From NCBI GenBank assembly GCA_947245585.1, contig CAMXPV010000003.1, positions 1 to 64,000 on the forward strand: 64,000 nucleotides of DNA, read 5' to 3'. Numbering within the stretch: the first letter of the stretch is position 1; every line of letters begins with the position of its first letter. This document shows, piece by piece, positions 43,429-53,836 of this stretch. Both the position numbers and the translations under genes were made by a program. The notes under the pieces are model-generated. The model saw only the letters and a program-made list of their open reading frames with translations, was not told the origin of the DNA and did no database searches. The DNA comes from an uncultured Lachnospiraceae bacterium (GTDB taxonomy: Bacteria; Bacillota; Clostridia; Lachnospirales; Lachnospiraceae).

Positions 43429-44592
43429 TCACTTTACCACTCTCACACGGAACACACCGTTTATAGACTGGAGCTTCTCGATAATCTCTTTGGAGGCGGG
43501 CTGCTCGATATCAAGCATGGTGTAAGCTACCTCTCCCCTTGACTTGTTGGTCATATCGGAGATATTGATGTTGTTGTCGCCAAAGCAGGCGGTAAATTTC
43601 GTGATCATGTTGGCAATGTTCTTGTGGAAAATCGCCACACGGCCTGCCTGCTCGCAGATTCCCATATCACACTTCGGATAGTTTACGCTGTTGGCAATAT
43701 TTCCGTTCTCCAGATAGTTCTTCAATTCCTTGACGGCCATCACCGCACAGTTGTCCTCAGACTCCTCCGTAGATGCGCCAAGATGCGGGATCACGATACA
43801 TCCCTCCTGCCCCGCCGTGGTGGCGTTCGGGAAATCGGACACATACTTTCGCACCTTACCTGTCTTGATGCTCTCCAGAACAGCCTTTTCATCCACAAGC
43901 AAATCCCTGGCAAAATTCAAGAGAATTACGCCGTCCTTCATCTGGTCGAGCGCCTCTTTGTTGATCATGCCCTTGGTGGCATCCATCAGCGGCACATGAA
44001 TGGTGATAATATCGCACTCCTGATAGATATCCTCCACGTGGATCACATGTTTCACATCCCGGCTTAAGTTCCACGCTGCATCCACGGAAACATAAGGGTC
44101 ATAACCGTAAACTTCCATGCCGAGATGCTTTGCCACATTGGCCACCCTGACACCAATCGCACCCAGACCGATAATGCCCAATTTCTTGCCCTCGATCTCC
44201 GTGCCCGCAAAATTCTTCTTGGCTTTCTCGGCATTCTTGCCCACATTCTCGTCCGTCTGATTTTCTTTCACCCACTCGATACCGCCCACAACGTCGCGGG
44301 AAGCAAGGAGCATACCGGCAATGACAAGCTCCTTCACGCCGTTTGCATTGGCACCGGGAGTATTAAAGACCACAATACCCTTTTCCGCACATTTATCGAG
44401 GGGAATATTATTGACGCCTGCGCCTGCACGTGCGATTGCCAACAGGTTTTCCGGTAGTTCCATGTCATGCATGGCAGCGCTTCTCACCAAAATGCCGTCC
44501 GCCTCCTCGATCTTTTCCGTCTTTTCATACTGATCGCTGAATTTCTCCAGGCCCACCTGCGCGATGAGATTTAAACAATGATATTTAAACAT
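43429..44592 (-). CDS. serA: D-3-phosphoglycerate dehydrogenase
   Basis: First step of serine synthesis (3-phosphoglycerate to 3-phosphohydroxypyruvate, NAD-linked). The 387-residue protein has the NAD site LGIIGLGAIGVRVANVA near residue 143, catalytic-region His in PHLGASTEESED, and a C-terminal ACT-type domain from about residue 315 that in other SerA proteins binds serine. I chose ATG 44592 (AAGAAGGAAA upstream); the frame extends to 44628 into the serC end. It lies 16 nt downstream of serC. Confidence 0.95.
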   Translation of the reverse strand: MFKYHCLNLIAQVGLEKFSDQYEKTEKIEEADGILVRSAAMHDMELPENLLAIARAGAGVNNIPLDKCAEKGIVVFNTPGANANGVKELVIAGMLLASRDVVGGIEWVKENQTDENVGKNAEKAKKNFAGTEIEGKKLGIIGLGAIGVRVANVAKHLGMEVYGYDPYVSVDAAWNLSRDVKHVIHVEDIYQECDIITIHVPLMDATKGMINKEALDQMKDGVILLNFARDLLVDEKAVLESIKTGKVRKYVSDFPNATTAGQEGCIVIPHLGASTEESEDNCAVMAVKELKNYLENGNIANSVNYPKCDMGICEQAGRVAIFHKNIANMITKFTACFGDNNINISDMTNKSRGEVAYTMLDIEQPASKEIIEKLQSINGVFRVRVVK

Positions 44593-44608
44593 CGGGATTT
44601 CCTTCTTT

Positions 44609-45691
44609 CTATTTATGATTTTCCTCAAATTCCTTCATGAAGGTAACCAACTTCTCCACACCTTCTATGGGCATTGCGTTGTAGATGCTGGCACGCATAC
44701 CGCCCACGGTTCTGTGGCCTTTCAGGTTCACGAAGCCGGCCTCCGTCGCCGCCTTGATAAACGCAGCATCCGTCTCCTCATTTCCTGTCACAAACGGTAC
44801 ATTCATAAGGGACCGGTCTTCCTTTCTCACCGTGCCCTTAAAGAGACTGCTCTCATCAAGGAAATCATAGAGGATTTTGGCCTTTTTCTCATTCAAATCC
44901 TTCATCGCTTCCAGACCACCGTTTTTCAACAGCCACTTGAACACCTTGCCGCAAATATAAATACCGTAGCAGGGCGGCGTGTTGTACAGGGAATCATTGT
45001 CCGCATGCACCTTGAACTTCATCATGGTGGGGGTGCCTGGCAGGGTCTCCTCCGTCAGCAGGTCTTCCCTGATAATCACCACCTGTGTGCCCGCAGGGCC
45101 CACATTCTTCTGTACACCCGCATAAACAAGACCGTACTTGGTCAAGTCCATGGGCTCCGACAAAAAGCAGGAAGACACGTCGGAAACCAGAATCTTTCCC
45201 TTGGTGTTTGGCAGCGTATGGTATTTGGTTCCGTAAATCGTATTGTTCTCGCAAATGTAAACATAATCCATATCATCTGTTATGGGAAGATCGGAACAAT
45301 CCGGAATATAGGAGAAGGTCTCGTCTGCAGAAGAGGCAAGTTCCACCGCTTCCCCGTAAATCTTCGCCTCCGCAAAAGCCTTCTTCGCCCACTGCCCGGT
45401 CAGGATATAGCCCGCCTTGCGGTTTTTCATCAAATTCATGGGCACGGACGCAAACAGAAGGCTCGCCCCGCCCTGTAAAAATAATACCTTATAGTTATCC
45501 GGAATGTTAAGCAGGGTGCGCAGATCCGCCTCCGCCTCCTTGATGATCGTGTCATACACCTTCGACCGATGGCTCATCTCCATCACCGACATTCCCGATC
45601 CCTTGTAATCAAGCATCTCCTCCGCGGCTTCCCGCAGCACCTCTTCCGGCAAAACCGCAGGGCCCGCTGAAAAATTATATACTCTGGACAC
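44609..45691 (-). CDS. serC: Phosphoserine aminotransferase
   Basis: PLP enzyme converting 3-phosphohydroxypyruvate to phosphoserine. The 360-residue protein has MSRVYNFSAGPAVLPEEVL, the family start, and the PLP-binding Lys in YAGVQKNVGPAG near residue 195. It is upstream of serA in a serC-serA operon. No serB is in view. Confidence 0.96.
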   Translation of the reverse strand: MSRVYNFSAGPAVLPEEVLREAAEEMLDYKGSGMSVMEMSHRSKVYDTIIKEAEADLRTLLNIPDNYKVLFLQGGASLLFASVPMNLMKNRKAGYILTGQWAKKAFAEAKIYGEAVELASSADETFSYIPDCSDLPITDDMDYVYICENNTIYGTKYHTLPNTKGKILVSDVSSCFLSEPMDLTKYGLVYAGVQKNVGPAGTQVVIIREDLLTEETLPGTPTMMKFKVHADNDSLYNTPPCYGIYICGKVFKWLLKNGGLEAMKDLNEKKAKILYDFLDESSLFKGTVRKEDRSLMNVPFVTGNEETDAAFIKAATEAGFVNLKGHRTVGGMRASIYNAMPIEGVEKLVTFMKEFEENHK

Positions 45692-45795
45692 TGTTTTCTC
45701 CTCCCGTTCTCATTCGATTCCGTTTACAAAAACCAAAATTCATTTTACGCCTCTATCCTATATTCGTCAATGTTTTTATCGCTCCGGCTGAGCTG

Positions 45796-47193
45796 TTAAT
45801 AGAACATGACCACCGGTGTCCCGACCTCCGCCATATCAAAGAGCTGCTCCATCGCTGAGCGCGGCGTGTTGATACAGCCGTGGGAACCGTTTGTCTGATA
45901 GATGGTTCCGCCGAATTTCCCCCGCCATGCCGCGTCGTGAATGCCGATATTCCCCTTCACCGGCATCCAGAAATCCACGTGGGAAGCGTAATTCGGCCCA
46001 CGAAGTACGCGGTTTTTCTGTTTCGCGTACACATAATTAACACCAGAGGGGGTGCCCATTCTACGGGAAGTATTTCCCGTAACGATGGGCGTGTCAATCG
46101 TTAGGACACCATCCACATAGTAGTACATCTTCTGCTCTCCCATGTCCACCTCTATGTAAGTGGAACCGATATCCTCTTTGCCCTGCACCCACGCCTCCTG
46201 CGTATAGACAGGTTTGTGCACTTCATTTTTCTTATCATAAAAAGCCTGCGTCAGATAGGCCACTTCCGCCTTCTTGTCAATAAGATTGCCATAAAGACCG
46301 CCTTCCACCGTCACCAAATCTCCTCTCGTGGATAAAAACTGTCTGCTGACACCCACCGTATCGTACTCAGCTGCCAACTCCTCCACAAAATCCTCGATCG
46401 CATTCTCTTTTAGCTGCAACTCTCCCGCTTCATCAAACAGGAAATGGCCGCCCTCGTCCGTCGCAATCCAGTTGCAGACCACAGAAGCGTCCACCGGAAC
46501 CTCCTCCTCTCCCATCTGATAGACAATGCCGCACTGTTGGAAACGCGCCAATTTTTCCCAGATATCCAATGTCTCCTGCATCTGCGCCGTCAATTCCAGA
46601 TCGTGATAACATCCGGCTTCCACAAGGGACACAGCCGTCCGTGAATCCTCAACAGCCGCAAGCACTGCTCCTCTGGCCTGCTCTAGCGCCAGAACATCTA
46701 CCCGCTCATTCACAAGCGCATAGCCCTGCGGTGTGCGGACAATCTCTACCCTGCGGTCCTTATCCCCTTTCTCATCCTGGCAAAATGGCAGTGCCGCAAA
46801 ACAGGCTTCAAACGCCTCCTGATCATAGGATACCACTGGTGCCAGTTCTACCTCATGCTTTCCCAGAAGACTGTCAACCCACATCCATGGATTCTGGCGT
46901 TTCTGATAAATCTCAAGCGCCTTCCTGAAATCAAACCGATAGGAAATATCTTCCGCAGAGATCACATAGCTGTTGCCATCCTTATCCATGACGGTGACAC
47001 CCTCATATGTAAACTCCTTTGCGAGCTCTTCATTGACCTCCTCAATACTCTTTCCTGTACAATAGACCCCATTGATCCACGTTCCATAGGTAAACGCGTT
47101 ACGGTAGTAAACGGCAAGCCCAACATAAACCGCCATCAGGCTGAAGGCAGCAATGCCCAGAATAACCACCATATGCTTTAGTAATCTCTTCAT
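45796..47193 (-). CDS. L,D-transpeptidase (YkuD) with a peptidoglycan-binding-like domain
   Basis: Cell-wall crosslinking enzyme anchored by one N-terminal membrane helix (residues ~8-26). The extracellular part has a PG_binding_4-like region (~40-330) and a C-terminal YkuD domain (~340-465) with the active-site motif NGSHGCINTPRSAME. The ATG at 47193 lies 7 nt after the ilvB stop codon, so it is transcribed with the branched-chain genes; its ribosome binding site (GGAGAAGAG) is a bit distant. Why a wall enzyme sits in an ilv operon is unclear; chance linkage is possible. Confidence 0.88.
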   Translation of the reverse strand: MKRLLKHMVVILGIAAFSLMAVYVGLAVYYRNAFTYGTWINGVYCTGKSIEEVNEELAKEFTYEGVTVMDKDGNSYVISAEDISYRFDFRKALEIYQKRQNPWMWVDSLLGKHEVELAPVVSYDQEAFEACFAALPFCQDEKGDKDRRVEIVRTPQGYALVNERVDVLALEQARGAVLAAVEDSRTAVSLVEAGCYHDLELTAQMQETLDIWEKLARFQQCGIVYQMGEEEVPVDASVVCNWIATDEGGHFLFDEAGELQLKENAIEDFVEELAAEYDTVGVSRQFLSTRGDLVTVEGGLYGNLIDKKAEVAYLTQAFYDKKNEVHKPVYTQEAWVQGKEDIGSTYIEVDMGEQKMYYYVDGVLTIDTPIVTGNTSRRMGTPSGVNYVYAKQKNRVLRGPNYASHVDFWMPVKGNIGIHDAAWRGKFGGTIYQTNGSHGCINTPRSAMEQLFDMAEVGTPVVMFY

Positions 47194-47200
47194 AATACAA

Positions 47201-48877
47201 TCAGCTCTTCTCCAGATCCCCCGCATCAAAAGCATCACTGATCGGCGCCCCTGCAGGCACCATGGGGAATACCTTGTCATCTTTCGGTATCATGCAATTT
47301 AATAACACAGGTTTTTTTAAAGCAATCGCTTTCTCAACAGCCGGCGCAACCTCTTCCTTCGTTGTCACCAAAATCGCCTCACAGCCTAACCCCTCCGCGA
47401 CTTTGCAAAAATCCACGCCATCGTCAAGAACCGTATGGGAATACCGCTGTCCATAGAACAGGGTCTGCCACTGTCTGACCATACCAAGCACATGATTGTT
47501 GATCACCACCTGAATGATCGGTATGTTGTAGCGGCTGGCCGTTGCTAGCTCGTTCATATTCATGCGGAAGCATCCGTCGCCCGCAATGTTGATACAAATT
47601 TTGTCCGGCTGTCCCATCTTCGCGCCGATACACGCGCCAAGACCGTAGCCCATGGTGCCAAGACCGCCTGATGTAAGGAGCGTCCGCGGCGCGCTGTAGC
47701 GGTAATACTGTGCCGCCCACATCTGATGCTGTCCCACATCCGTGGTGATGATGGCCTCGCCCTTCGTCACCCGGTCAATCTCCTCCATGATATACGGGCA
47801 GGAAAGCACGCTCCCATCATAGCTCAGGGGATACTTTTCCTTCAATCCGGCAATATGCGCCATCCACTCCTCATGTTTCTGCGCTGCAAGCCGCCCATTC
47901 AACTTGGAGAGAACTTCTTTCAGATCACCCACCAGAGAAACGTCCGTCTTGATATTTTTGTTGATCTCCGCCGCATCCACATCTATGTGCAGCACCTTTG
48001 CATGCTCTGCAAACTTCTGCGGGTTACCCACCACGCGATCGGAAAAACGCGCGCCCAACGCAACCAGAAGATCACATTCACTGACACCAAAATTGGAAGT
48101 CTTGGTGCCGTGCATACCGATCATCCCCGTGTATCTCTCATCATGTCCGTCGATCACACCCTTTCCCATCAGGGTATCGCAGACGGGCGCATCCAACAGC
48201 TTTGCAAACTCTCTCACTTCCCCGTAAGCCTCTGAAATCACCGCGCCGCCGCCTACATAGATAAAGGGTTTTTCCGCGCTCTCCAAAAGCTTGAGGGCTT
48301 CCGCCAACTCTTCTTCTGTATAGCGTGCAGGCTTCTCCACACTATCCGGAAGTTTTTTCTCATATTCACAGCTATTAGCCGTCACGTCCTTCGTGATATC
48401 CACAAGAACCGGCCCTGGCCTTCCGCTCTTTGCAATCAGGAATGCTTTTCTGAGCGTATCCGCAAGAATCGTTACATCCTTTATGATATAATTATGCTTG
48501 GTAATCGGCATGGTGATTCCCGCAATATCCACCTCCTGAAAAGAATCCTTTCCCAGAAGCGGCAGATTGACATTACATGTGATCGCCACCATGGGCACTG
48601 AATCCATATACGCTGTGGCAATGCCCGTCACCAGATTCGTCGCGCCCGGGCCGCTTGTTGCCAGACAAACTCCCACCTTCCCTGTTGCTCTGGCATAACC
48701 GTCCGCCGCATGGGTAGCTCCCTGCTCATGAGACGTCAAAATATGGGTAATCTCGCTGCTATGCTGATACAACGCATCGTACACATTCAGAATCGTACCT
48801 CCGGGATAGCCGAACACCGTGTCAACTCCCTGCTCCTTCAGACATTCCACTACGATCTGCGCACCTGTCAATACCAT
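47201..48877 (-). CDS. ilvB: Acetolactate synthase large subunit
   Basis: TPP- and FAD-dependent first step of valine, leucine and isoleucine synthesis. The 558-residue protein carries the N-terminal TPP domain (VFGYPGGTILNVYDAL), the FAD-binding middle and the C-terminal TPP motif GDGCFRMNMNELATA. No regulatory small subunit (ilvN) is adjacent, so it may act without one or use a distant gene. It is 19 nt downstream of ilvD in the leuB-ilvD-ilvB operon. Confidence 0.95.
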   Translation of the reverse strand: MVLTGAQIVVECLKEQGVDTVFGYPGGTILNVYDALYQHSSEITHILTSHEQGATHAADGYARATGKVGVCLATSGPGATNLVTGIATAYMDSVPMVAITCNVNLPLLGKDSFQEVDIAGITMPITKHNYIIKDVTILADTLRKAFLIAKSGRPGPVLVDITKDVTANSCEYEKKLPDSVEKPARYTEEELAEALKLLESAEKPFIYVGGGAVISEAYGEVREFAKLLDAPVCDTLMGKGVIDGHDERYTGMIGMHGTKTSNFGVSECDLLVALGARFSDRVVGNPQKFAEHAKVLHIDVDAAEINKNIKTDVSLVGDLKEVLSKLNGRLAAQKHEEWMAHIAGLKEKYPLSYDGSVLSCPYIMEEIDRVTKGEAIITTDVGQHQMWAAQYYRYSAPRTLLTSGGLGTMGYGLGACIGAKMGQPDKICINIAGDGCFRMNMNELATASRYNIPIIQVVINNHVLGMVRQWQTLFYGQRYSHTVLDDGVDFCKVAEGLGCEAILVTTKEEVAPAVEKAIALKKPVLLNCMIPKDDKVFPMVPAGAPISDAFDAGDLEKS

Positions 48878-48896
48878 GTCTTATCCTCCTGCCTGT

Positions 48897-50573
48897 TTAG
48901 TGTTTTCCTTCGCACGTCTCTAGAATCGCGCCCCGGTTGCCGCTTGTCACCATCTCTCTGTATCTGGCCAGATACCCGCTTGTCACCTTGGGCTCTCTGG
49001 GCTGCCATTTCGCCCGTCTCGCCGCCAATTCCTCATCGGACACCCTGACATCCAGTTTCATATTCGGGATATCAATGCTGATGATATCGCCCTCCTCCAC
49101 CAACGCAATCGGGCCTCCTACAGCCGCCTCCGGCGACACATGGCCGATAGATGCGCCTCTGGACGCGCCGGAAAAACGTCCGTCCGTGATCAGCGCCACA
49201 CTGGAGCCAAGCCCCATACCTGCAATGGCCGAGGTAGGATTTAACATTTCCCGCATTCCAGGACCGCCCTTGGGGCCTTCATAGCGGATCACCACCACAT
49301 CGCCCGCCACGATTTTTCCGCCCTTGATCGCGTCAATGGCATCTTCCTCGCACTCAAACACGCGGGCCGGACCCTCGTGAACCATCATTTCTTCCACCAC
49401 GGCGGAGCGCTTCACCACACTGCCGTCAGGCGCAAGATTTCCCTTCAAAACCGCCAGACCGCCGGTTTTGCTGTAGGGATTCTCCACACTTCGGATAACA
49501 TCTGTATTTTTATTGGCCGCATCTTTGATATTCTCACCGATCGTCTCCCCCGTAACTGTCATGCAGTCCGTGTGAAGCAGACCGATATCTGCCAGTTCTT
49601 TCATCACCGCGTAAACACCGCCCGCCTCGTTCAAATCTTCCATGTAGGTCGGACCTGCCGGAGCCAAATGGCACACGTTTGGCGTCTTCTCACTGATCTC
49701 ATTGGCAAAGGAAATGTCAAAGTCAAAGCCGATCTCATGGGCAATGGCCGGCAGATGCAGCATGGAGTTTGTGGAACAGCCAAGGGCCATATCCACCGTA
49801 AGGGCATTCAGGATCGCGTCCTTCGTCATGATATCTCTCGGCCTGATATTCTTTTCCAACAGCTTCATCACCGCCATACCCGCATGTTTCGCCAACTTGA
49901 TGCGCTCAGAATAAACTGCGGGAATCGTACCATTACCACGAAGTCCCATGCCCAACGCTTCCGTGAGACAGTTCATAGAATTGGCAGTATACATACCGGA
50001 ACAGGAACCGCAGGTGGGACAGGTCTTCTCCTCAAATTCCAAAAGTTCCTCGTCCGAAAGGGTACCCGCCGCATGGGAACCAACCGCCTCAAACATGGAG
50101 GAAAGGCTTCTCTTTTCTCCCTTTACATGGCCTGCCAACATGGGGCCTCCCGACACAAAGACAGTCGGCACATTGATCCGGGCCGCCGCCATCAGAAGTC
50201 CCGGTACATTCTTATCGCAGTTAGGCACCATGACAAGCGCGTCAAACTGGTGCGCGAGCGCCATACACTCGGTGGAATCCGCAATCAAATCTCTCGTCAC
50301 CAATGAATATTTCATGCCAATGTGGCCCATGGCGATCCCGTCGCAGACCGCAATCGCAGGAAACACCACCGGCACGCCGCCGGCCTCGGCCACACCCATT
50401 TTCACCGCTTCCACAATCTTATCCAGATTCATATGGCCGGGGACGATCTCATTGTAGGAGCTGACAATACCCACCATGGGCCTGTCCATTTCCTCCTTCG
50501 TAAAACCGAGGGCGTTAAATAAACTTCTGTGGGGCGCCTGCTGTACGCCCGCCTTTACATTGTCACTTTTCAT
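48897..50573 (-). CDS. ilvD: Dihydroxy-acid dehydratase
   Basis: Iron-sulfur enzyme of branched-chain amino acid synthesis that dehydrates 2,3-dihydroxy-isovalerate. The 558-residue protein has the cluster and substrate motif [18 protein letters not shown] near residue 187 and the conserved [11 protein letters not shown] and [19 protein letters not shown] segments. It sits between a membrane protein gene and ilvB, all on the minus strand. Confidence 0.97.
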   Translation of the reverse strand: MKSDNVKAGVQQAPHRSLFNALGFTKEEMDRPMVGIVSSYNEIVPGHMNLDKIVEAVKMGVAEAGGVPVVFPAIAVCDGIAMGHIGMKYSLVTRDLIADSTECMALAHQFDALVMVPNCDKNVPGLLMAAARINVPTVFVSGGPMLAGHVKGEKRSLSSMFEAVGSHAAGTLSDEELLEFEEKTCPTCGSCSGMYTANSMNCLTEALGMGLRGNGTIPAVYSERIKLAKHAGMAVMKLLEKNIRPRDIMTKDAILNALTVDMALGCSTNSMLHLPAIAHEIGFDFDISFANEISEKTPNVCHLAPAGPTYMEDLNEAGGVYAVMKELADIGLLHTDCMTVTGETIGENIKDAANKNTDVIRSVENPYSKTGGLAVLKGNLAPDGSVVKRSAVVEEMMVHEGPARVFECEEDAIDAIKGGKIVAGDVVVIRYEGPKGGPGMREMLNPTSAIAGMGLGSSVALITDGRFSGASRGASIGHVSPEAAVGGPIALVEEGDIISIDIPNMKLDVRVSDEELAARRAKWQPREPKVTSGYLARYREMVTSGNRGAILETCEGKH

Positions 50574-50602
50574 AGATGCTTTCCTCCTTCTATACTACAT
50601 GC

Positions 50603-52189
50603 TCACTCCGTTCGCGCCTGCTTTCGCTGCAACAGGACAAAGTGCCAGTTTTCATACACCTGCGACATATTTTCTTCCAAATAGCCCGCTTTCGCGGCCA
50701 CATCCTCCGCCGTCAGATAAAACTTCCATTCTTCGGGCCCCTCCCTGTAATCGTAGGGAAGCCCAAGAAGGGCTTTATCCAGAATAATGATGTCGGCTGC
50801 CTCGATATCCCTTGTGGTCTGCGCATCCCGCTTTCCGTACAGATACAGGAACAGATACTCCTGATCGCAGTCCGTCAACGCCACAACATCCGTATCTTTT
50901 ATCTCTATCTGCCCGAAGGCATCTGCAAGCAACTCATCCCGCATGCTGTAGGGTGACCTGTCGGCCAACACAAAAGCCCATGCAATGCCTGCCAAAATGT
51001 ACGCCGCCGCCAGAAAGCCTTTGCCAATCCTGTTCTTCCACCGGGAATCCGAATGCTCCCGCAGCAACGCCGCGCTCTTCTGTATCAGCCATCCCAAAAG
51101 CAGCGCCGCCCACACACCGAGAAAGGAAAACACCCGCTGATAGGGAAGCTTACACTGTATGAGGAGGGCCAACGATAAAAGCGCCGCCGTCAACACAAAA
51201 TACCACTCCAAAAAAGCCTTTTTCGGCCTTCTCACCAGACAGACAACCGCGGCGGCAAGCCCTGCCGCAAGCAGGATCTTCATAAGGCCTCCCGCAAGTC
51301 CCCACATAGGAGCCAGCTGTGTGCCAAACAGGGTATTCAGCCAGTGTCCCGCCTGCCCGTTAAATTCCTGTCTCGTCATGCTCTGGATATAGGGGGTTGC
51401 AAGCATGTACTCCATTCCCTCAGTAAGCGCCAAAAAGGGTCTGTGGATAATAACATCAATGTGCCTCCCCTGATAAAAAGGGAAATCCTCCCACTTCGTG
51501 ATAAGGTTGGAACCGATCGCCAACCACAAAAGGCAATAAATTCCTGCCGTGCACACCGCACTCACAAGGGAAGTAATCATCAGCCTTACAAGCCGCCTGT
51601 AATCCCGATCCAAAAGGAGGACAAAACCCCCGATCAAACAGACCGGCATCACCATATACAGGCTGCTTGGGATCGCCCAGAGAGCTGTCACCAGTGCCAG
51701 GCCGAACGCAATATAATTACGTTTGTTATCTAATTTTTCTACCACTATATAATGCAGGGACAGAATCGCAGCCAGATAACAGAACGTCACAAGCGCATAC
51801 CCCCTGCCCTGCACCGCCAGTTGGTTGACTCCGTTCATTCCCGCAAACACAAACACGGGAATCAGCTCTGCTCCGTCTGTAAACCACTTTTGTGAAATTC
51901 GGTACAGAAAAATCAGACTTCCCAGACTGCAAAGATAGGATACACCACGCAGGGCAACAGGTGCACATCCAAATATCCCCAGACAGGCTGAGAGTGTGGA
52001 ATAGCCCACATGATTGTTCGGCAGAGGCCAGTGAATCGCTGCATACACCGGGCCTCTGCTGATAAAATAAAAATAGGTATACAGTTCGTCATACCACGGG
52101 ATCAGCGTAAACATGCGCCAACCGTAATAGACCGCCATCACAAAGAAAAACAGCCAAAAAACACTGTCTTTCCTGCTTATCTTCGGCAT
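50603..52189 (-). CDS. Multi-pass membrane protein, GT-C (GT39-like) glycosyltransferase type
   Basis: This 528-residue protein has about eleven membrane helices. The first periplasmic loop starts with IPWYDELYTYFYF, an acidic Asp-Glu pair of the kind found in GT-C transferases that use polyprenyl-phosphate sugars. Its C-terminal ~130 residues are soluble. The start overlaps the leuB stop codon by one base (TAATG), so it is translationally coupled to an amino-acid biosynthesis gene, an odd partner. The donor and acceptor are unknown. Confidence 0.65.
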   Translation of the reverse strand: MPKISRKDSVFWLFFFVMAVYYGWRMFTLIPWYDELYTYFYFISRGPVYAAIHWPLPNNHVGYSTLSACLGIFGCAPVALRGVSYLCSLGSLIFLYRISQKWFTDGAELIPVFVFAGMNGVNQLAVQGRGYALVTFCYLAAILSLHYIVVEKLDNKRNYIAFGLALVTALWAIPSSLYMVMPVCLIGGFVLLLDRDYRRLVRLMITSLVSAVCTAGIYCLLWLAIGSNLITKWEDFPFYQGRHIDVIIHRPFLALTEGMEYMLATPYIQSMTRQEFNGQAGHWLNTLFGTQLAPMWGLAGGLMKILLAAGLAAAVVCLVRRPKKAFLEWYFVLTAALLSLALLIQCKLPYQRVFSFLGVWAALLLGWLIQKSAALLREHSDSRWKNRIGKGFLAAAYILAGIAWAFVLADRSPYSMRDELLADAFGQIEIKDTDVVALTDCDQEYLFLYLYGKRDAQTTRDIEAADIIILDKALLGLPYDYREGPEEWKFYLTAEDVAAKAGYLEENMSQVYENWHFVLLQRKQARTE

Positions 52190-53274
52190 TATTTGATCCT
52201 CTCCACAATCAAATCGCCCATTTTTTTACAGCCAACCTTCTCACAGCCCTCGGACATGATATCTCCCGTGCGGTAGCCGTCCCGCAGCACCTGCTTCACC
52301 GCACTGTCGATGGCATCCGCCTCCTTATCCAGATCAAAGCTGTAACGAAGCATCATGGAAGCCGAAAGGATCGTGGCAATCGGGTTCGCCATATCCTTCC
52401 CGGCGATATCGGGAGCCGAACCGTGGCTAGGTTCGTACAGGCCGAATCTTGTATCGTTCAGGGAAGCGGAAGCCAACATACCGATGGAACCTGTCACCAT
52501 ACTGGCCTCATCGGACAGAATATCACCGAACATATTCTCCGTCAAAATGACATCAAACTGAGTCGGATCCTTCACCAACTGCATGGCGCAGTTATCCACC
52601 AACATATGTTCCAGAGTCACATCGGGATAATCCTTTGCCACCTCTTCCACCACCGCGCGCCAGAGTCTGGAGGAATCCAACACATTGGCCTTATCCACGC
52701 TAGTCACTTTCTTCCTGCGCTTTCTGGCAATGTCGAAACCTTTGACAGCAATCCGGCGGATCTCGTTCTCGTCGTAAGTCAGCGTATCAACCGCCTTTCT
52801 CACGCCGTTCTCCTCCACCGTCTTCCTCTCGCCGAAATACAGGCCGCCCGTCAGTTCCCTCATAATCAACATATCAAAGCCGTTCCCCGATATTTCCTGT
52901 TTCAGGGGACAGGCCTGCGCCAACTCCTCATACAAAACTGCCGGCCTTAAATTTGCAAAAAGGTTTAAAGCCTTACGAATCCCCAGAAGTCCTGCCTCCG
53001 GCCGCAGATTCGGCGGAAGCTTATACCATGGAGACGTGGTGGTATCGCCACCGATAGAGCCCATGAGCACCGCATCCGCACTCTTTGCCGTCTCCACTGC
53101 CTCGTCAGTCAGGGGTACGCCGTGCACGTCGATGGACGCGCCTCCCATCAGAATGTCCGTGTACTGCATGTCGTGTCCATATTTTTCCGCCACCGCATCC
53201 AACACCTTCTTTGCCTCAGTAACGATTTCCGGCCCGATTCCATCGCCGGGGATACAGGTAATCTTAAGTTCCAT
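52189..53274 (-). CDS. leuB: 3-isopropylmalate dehydrogenase
   Basis: NAD-dependent third step of leucine synthesis. The 361-residue protein starts [18 protein letters not shown], with the substrate-binding [12 protein letters not shown] and NAD-site [27 protein letters not shown] motifs. I chose the ATG at 53274 with GGAGGAG upstream; the frame extends to a TTG at 53304. It heads the operon leuB, GT-C-like gene, ilvD, ilvB, L,D-transpeptidase. A strong terminator stem (53303-53334) ends 28 nt before the start codon, leaving no room for a promoter in between. Confidence 0.95.
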   Translation of the reverse strand: MELKITCIPGDGIGPEIVTEAKKVLDAVAEKYGHDMQYTDILMGGASIDVHGVPLTDEAVETAKSADAVLMGSIGGDTTTSPWYKLPPNLRPEAGLLGIRKALNLFANLRPAVLYEELAQACPLKQEISGNGFDMLIMRELTGGLYFGERKTVEENGVRKAVDTLTYDENEIRRIAVKGFDIARKRRKKVTSVDKANVLDSSRLWRAVVEEVAKDYPDVTLEHMLVDNCAMQLVKDPTQFDVILTENMFGDILSDEASMVTGSIGMLASASLNDTRFGLYEPSHGSAPDIAGKDMANPIATILSASMMLRYSFDLDKEADAIDSAVKQVLRDGYRTGDIMSEGCEKVGCKKMGDLIVERIK

Positions 53275-53302
53275 AAGGCTCCTCCGTTCCCATAAATTCT
53301 TC

Positions 53303-53334
53303 AAAAAGCCGGATCACTTCCGAGCCGGCTTTTT
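53303..53334. terminator. Terminator between the lipoprotein gene and leuB
   Basis: AAAAAGCCGG (53303-53312) pairs with CCGGCTTTTT (53325-53334) around a 12-nt loop. On the minus strand it ends in a U-run. It closes the lipoprotein gene at 53364 and lies right in front of leuB, so it may also be part of a leader that attenuates the leucine/isoleucine/valine operon. Confidence 0.85.
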
Positions 53335-53363
53335 GTTTTACTTCCTATTTTCTTTTTTGATTC

Positions 53364-53783
53364 CTACTGTGCTTTGTAACTCTTCTCCACAAGTACGCTT
53401 CCGTCGGGATTGCAGTACTTGATACCAAACGACACGGTTCCTTTGTCCGCACCGATCTCATCATCCAACGCACCGGCAATCGCCGCAAAAGCAGATTCCA
53501 GTGAATCAAGGCTCTCTTCCATAAGCGCTATGTTCTCTTCAGGTACTTCATAACCTTCCTTCAGGGTAGCAGTATAAACCACATTGTTGCCGGTTATCTC
53601 CACCGCCATATCCGTTGACTCGTCTCCCATAGCCTCCATCTGGTTCTCAAGCTCCTGCATTGCTGCCTGATCAGCCTTCATGTACTCTTCCAACGTCTTT
53701 TTGGAACCGCCGCAGGCAGTTACAGACATAGCCAGCGTCAAAAGCGCTGCGCACACGATAGTTTTCATTGATCTCCTCTTCAT
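53364..53783 (-). CDS. Small lipoprotein of unknown function
   Basis: The 139-residue protein has a signal sequence with lipobox AMSVTACGGSKKT, cleaved before Cys24. The mature part is acidic with an amphipathic helix (AAMQELENQMEAMGDES) and beta-strands. Its style is that of the DUF4854-type clostridial lipoproteins, though I cannot confirm that. The start has AGGAGGAG upstream. It lies 30 nt before the terminator that precedes leuB. Confidence 0.65.
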   Translation of the reverse strand: MKRRSMKTIVCAALLTLAMSVTACGGSKKTLEEYMKADQAAMQELENQMEAMGDESTDMAVEITGNNVVYTATLKEGYEVPEENIALMEESLDSLESAFAAIAGALDDEIGADKGTVSFGIKYCNPDGSVLVEKSYKAQ

Positions 53784-53836
53784 AGATAACTTACTCCTCC
53801 TAAAAAATTTTATTTATGTTGTATTACTATTACAAC

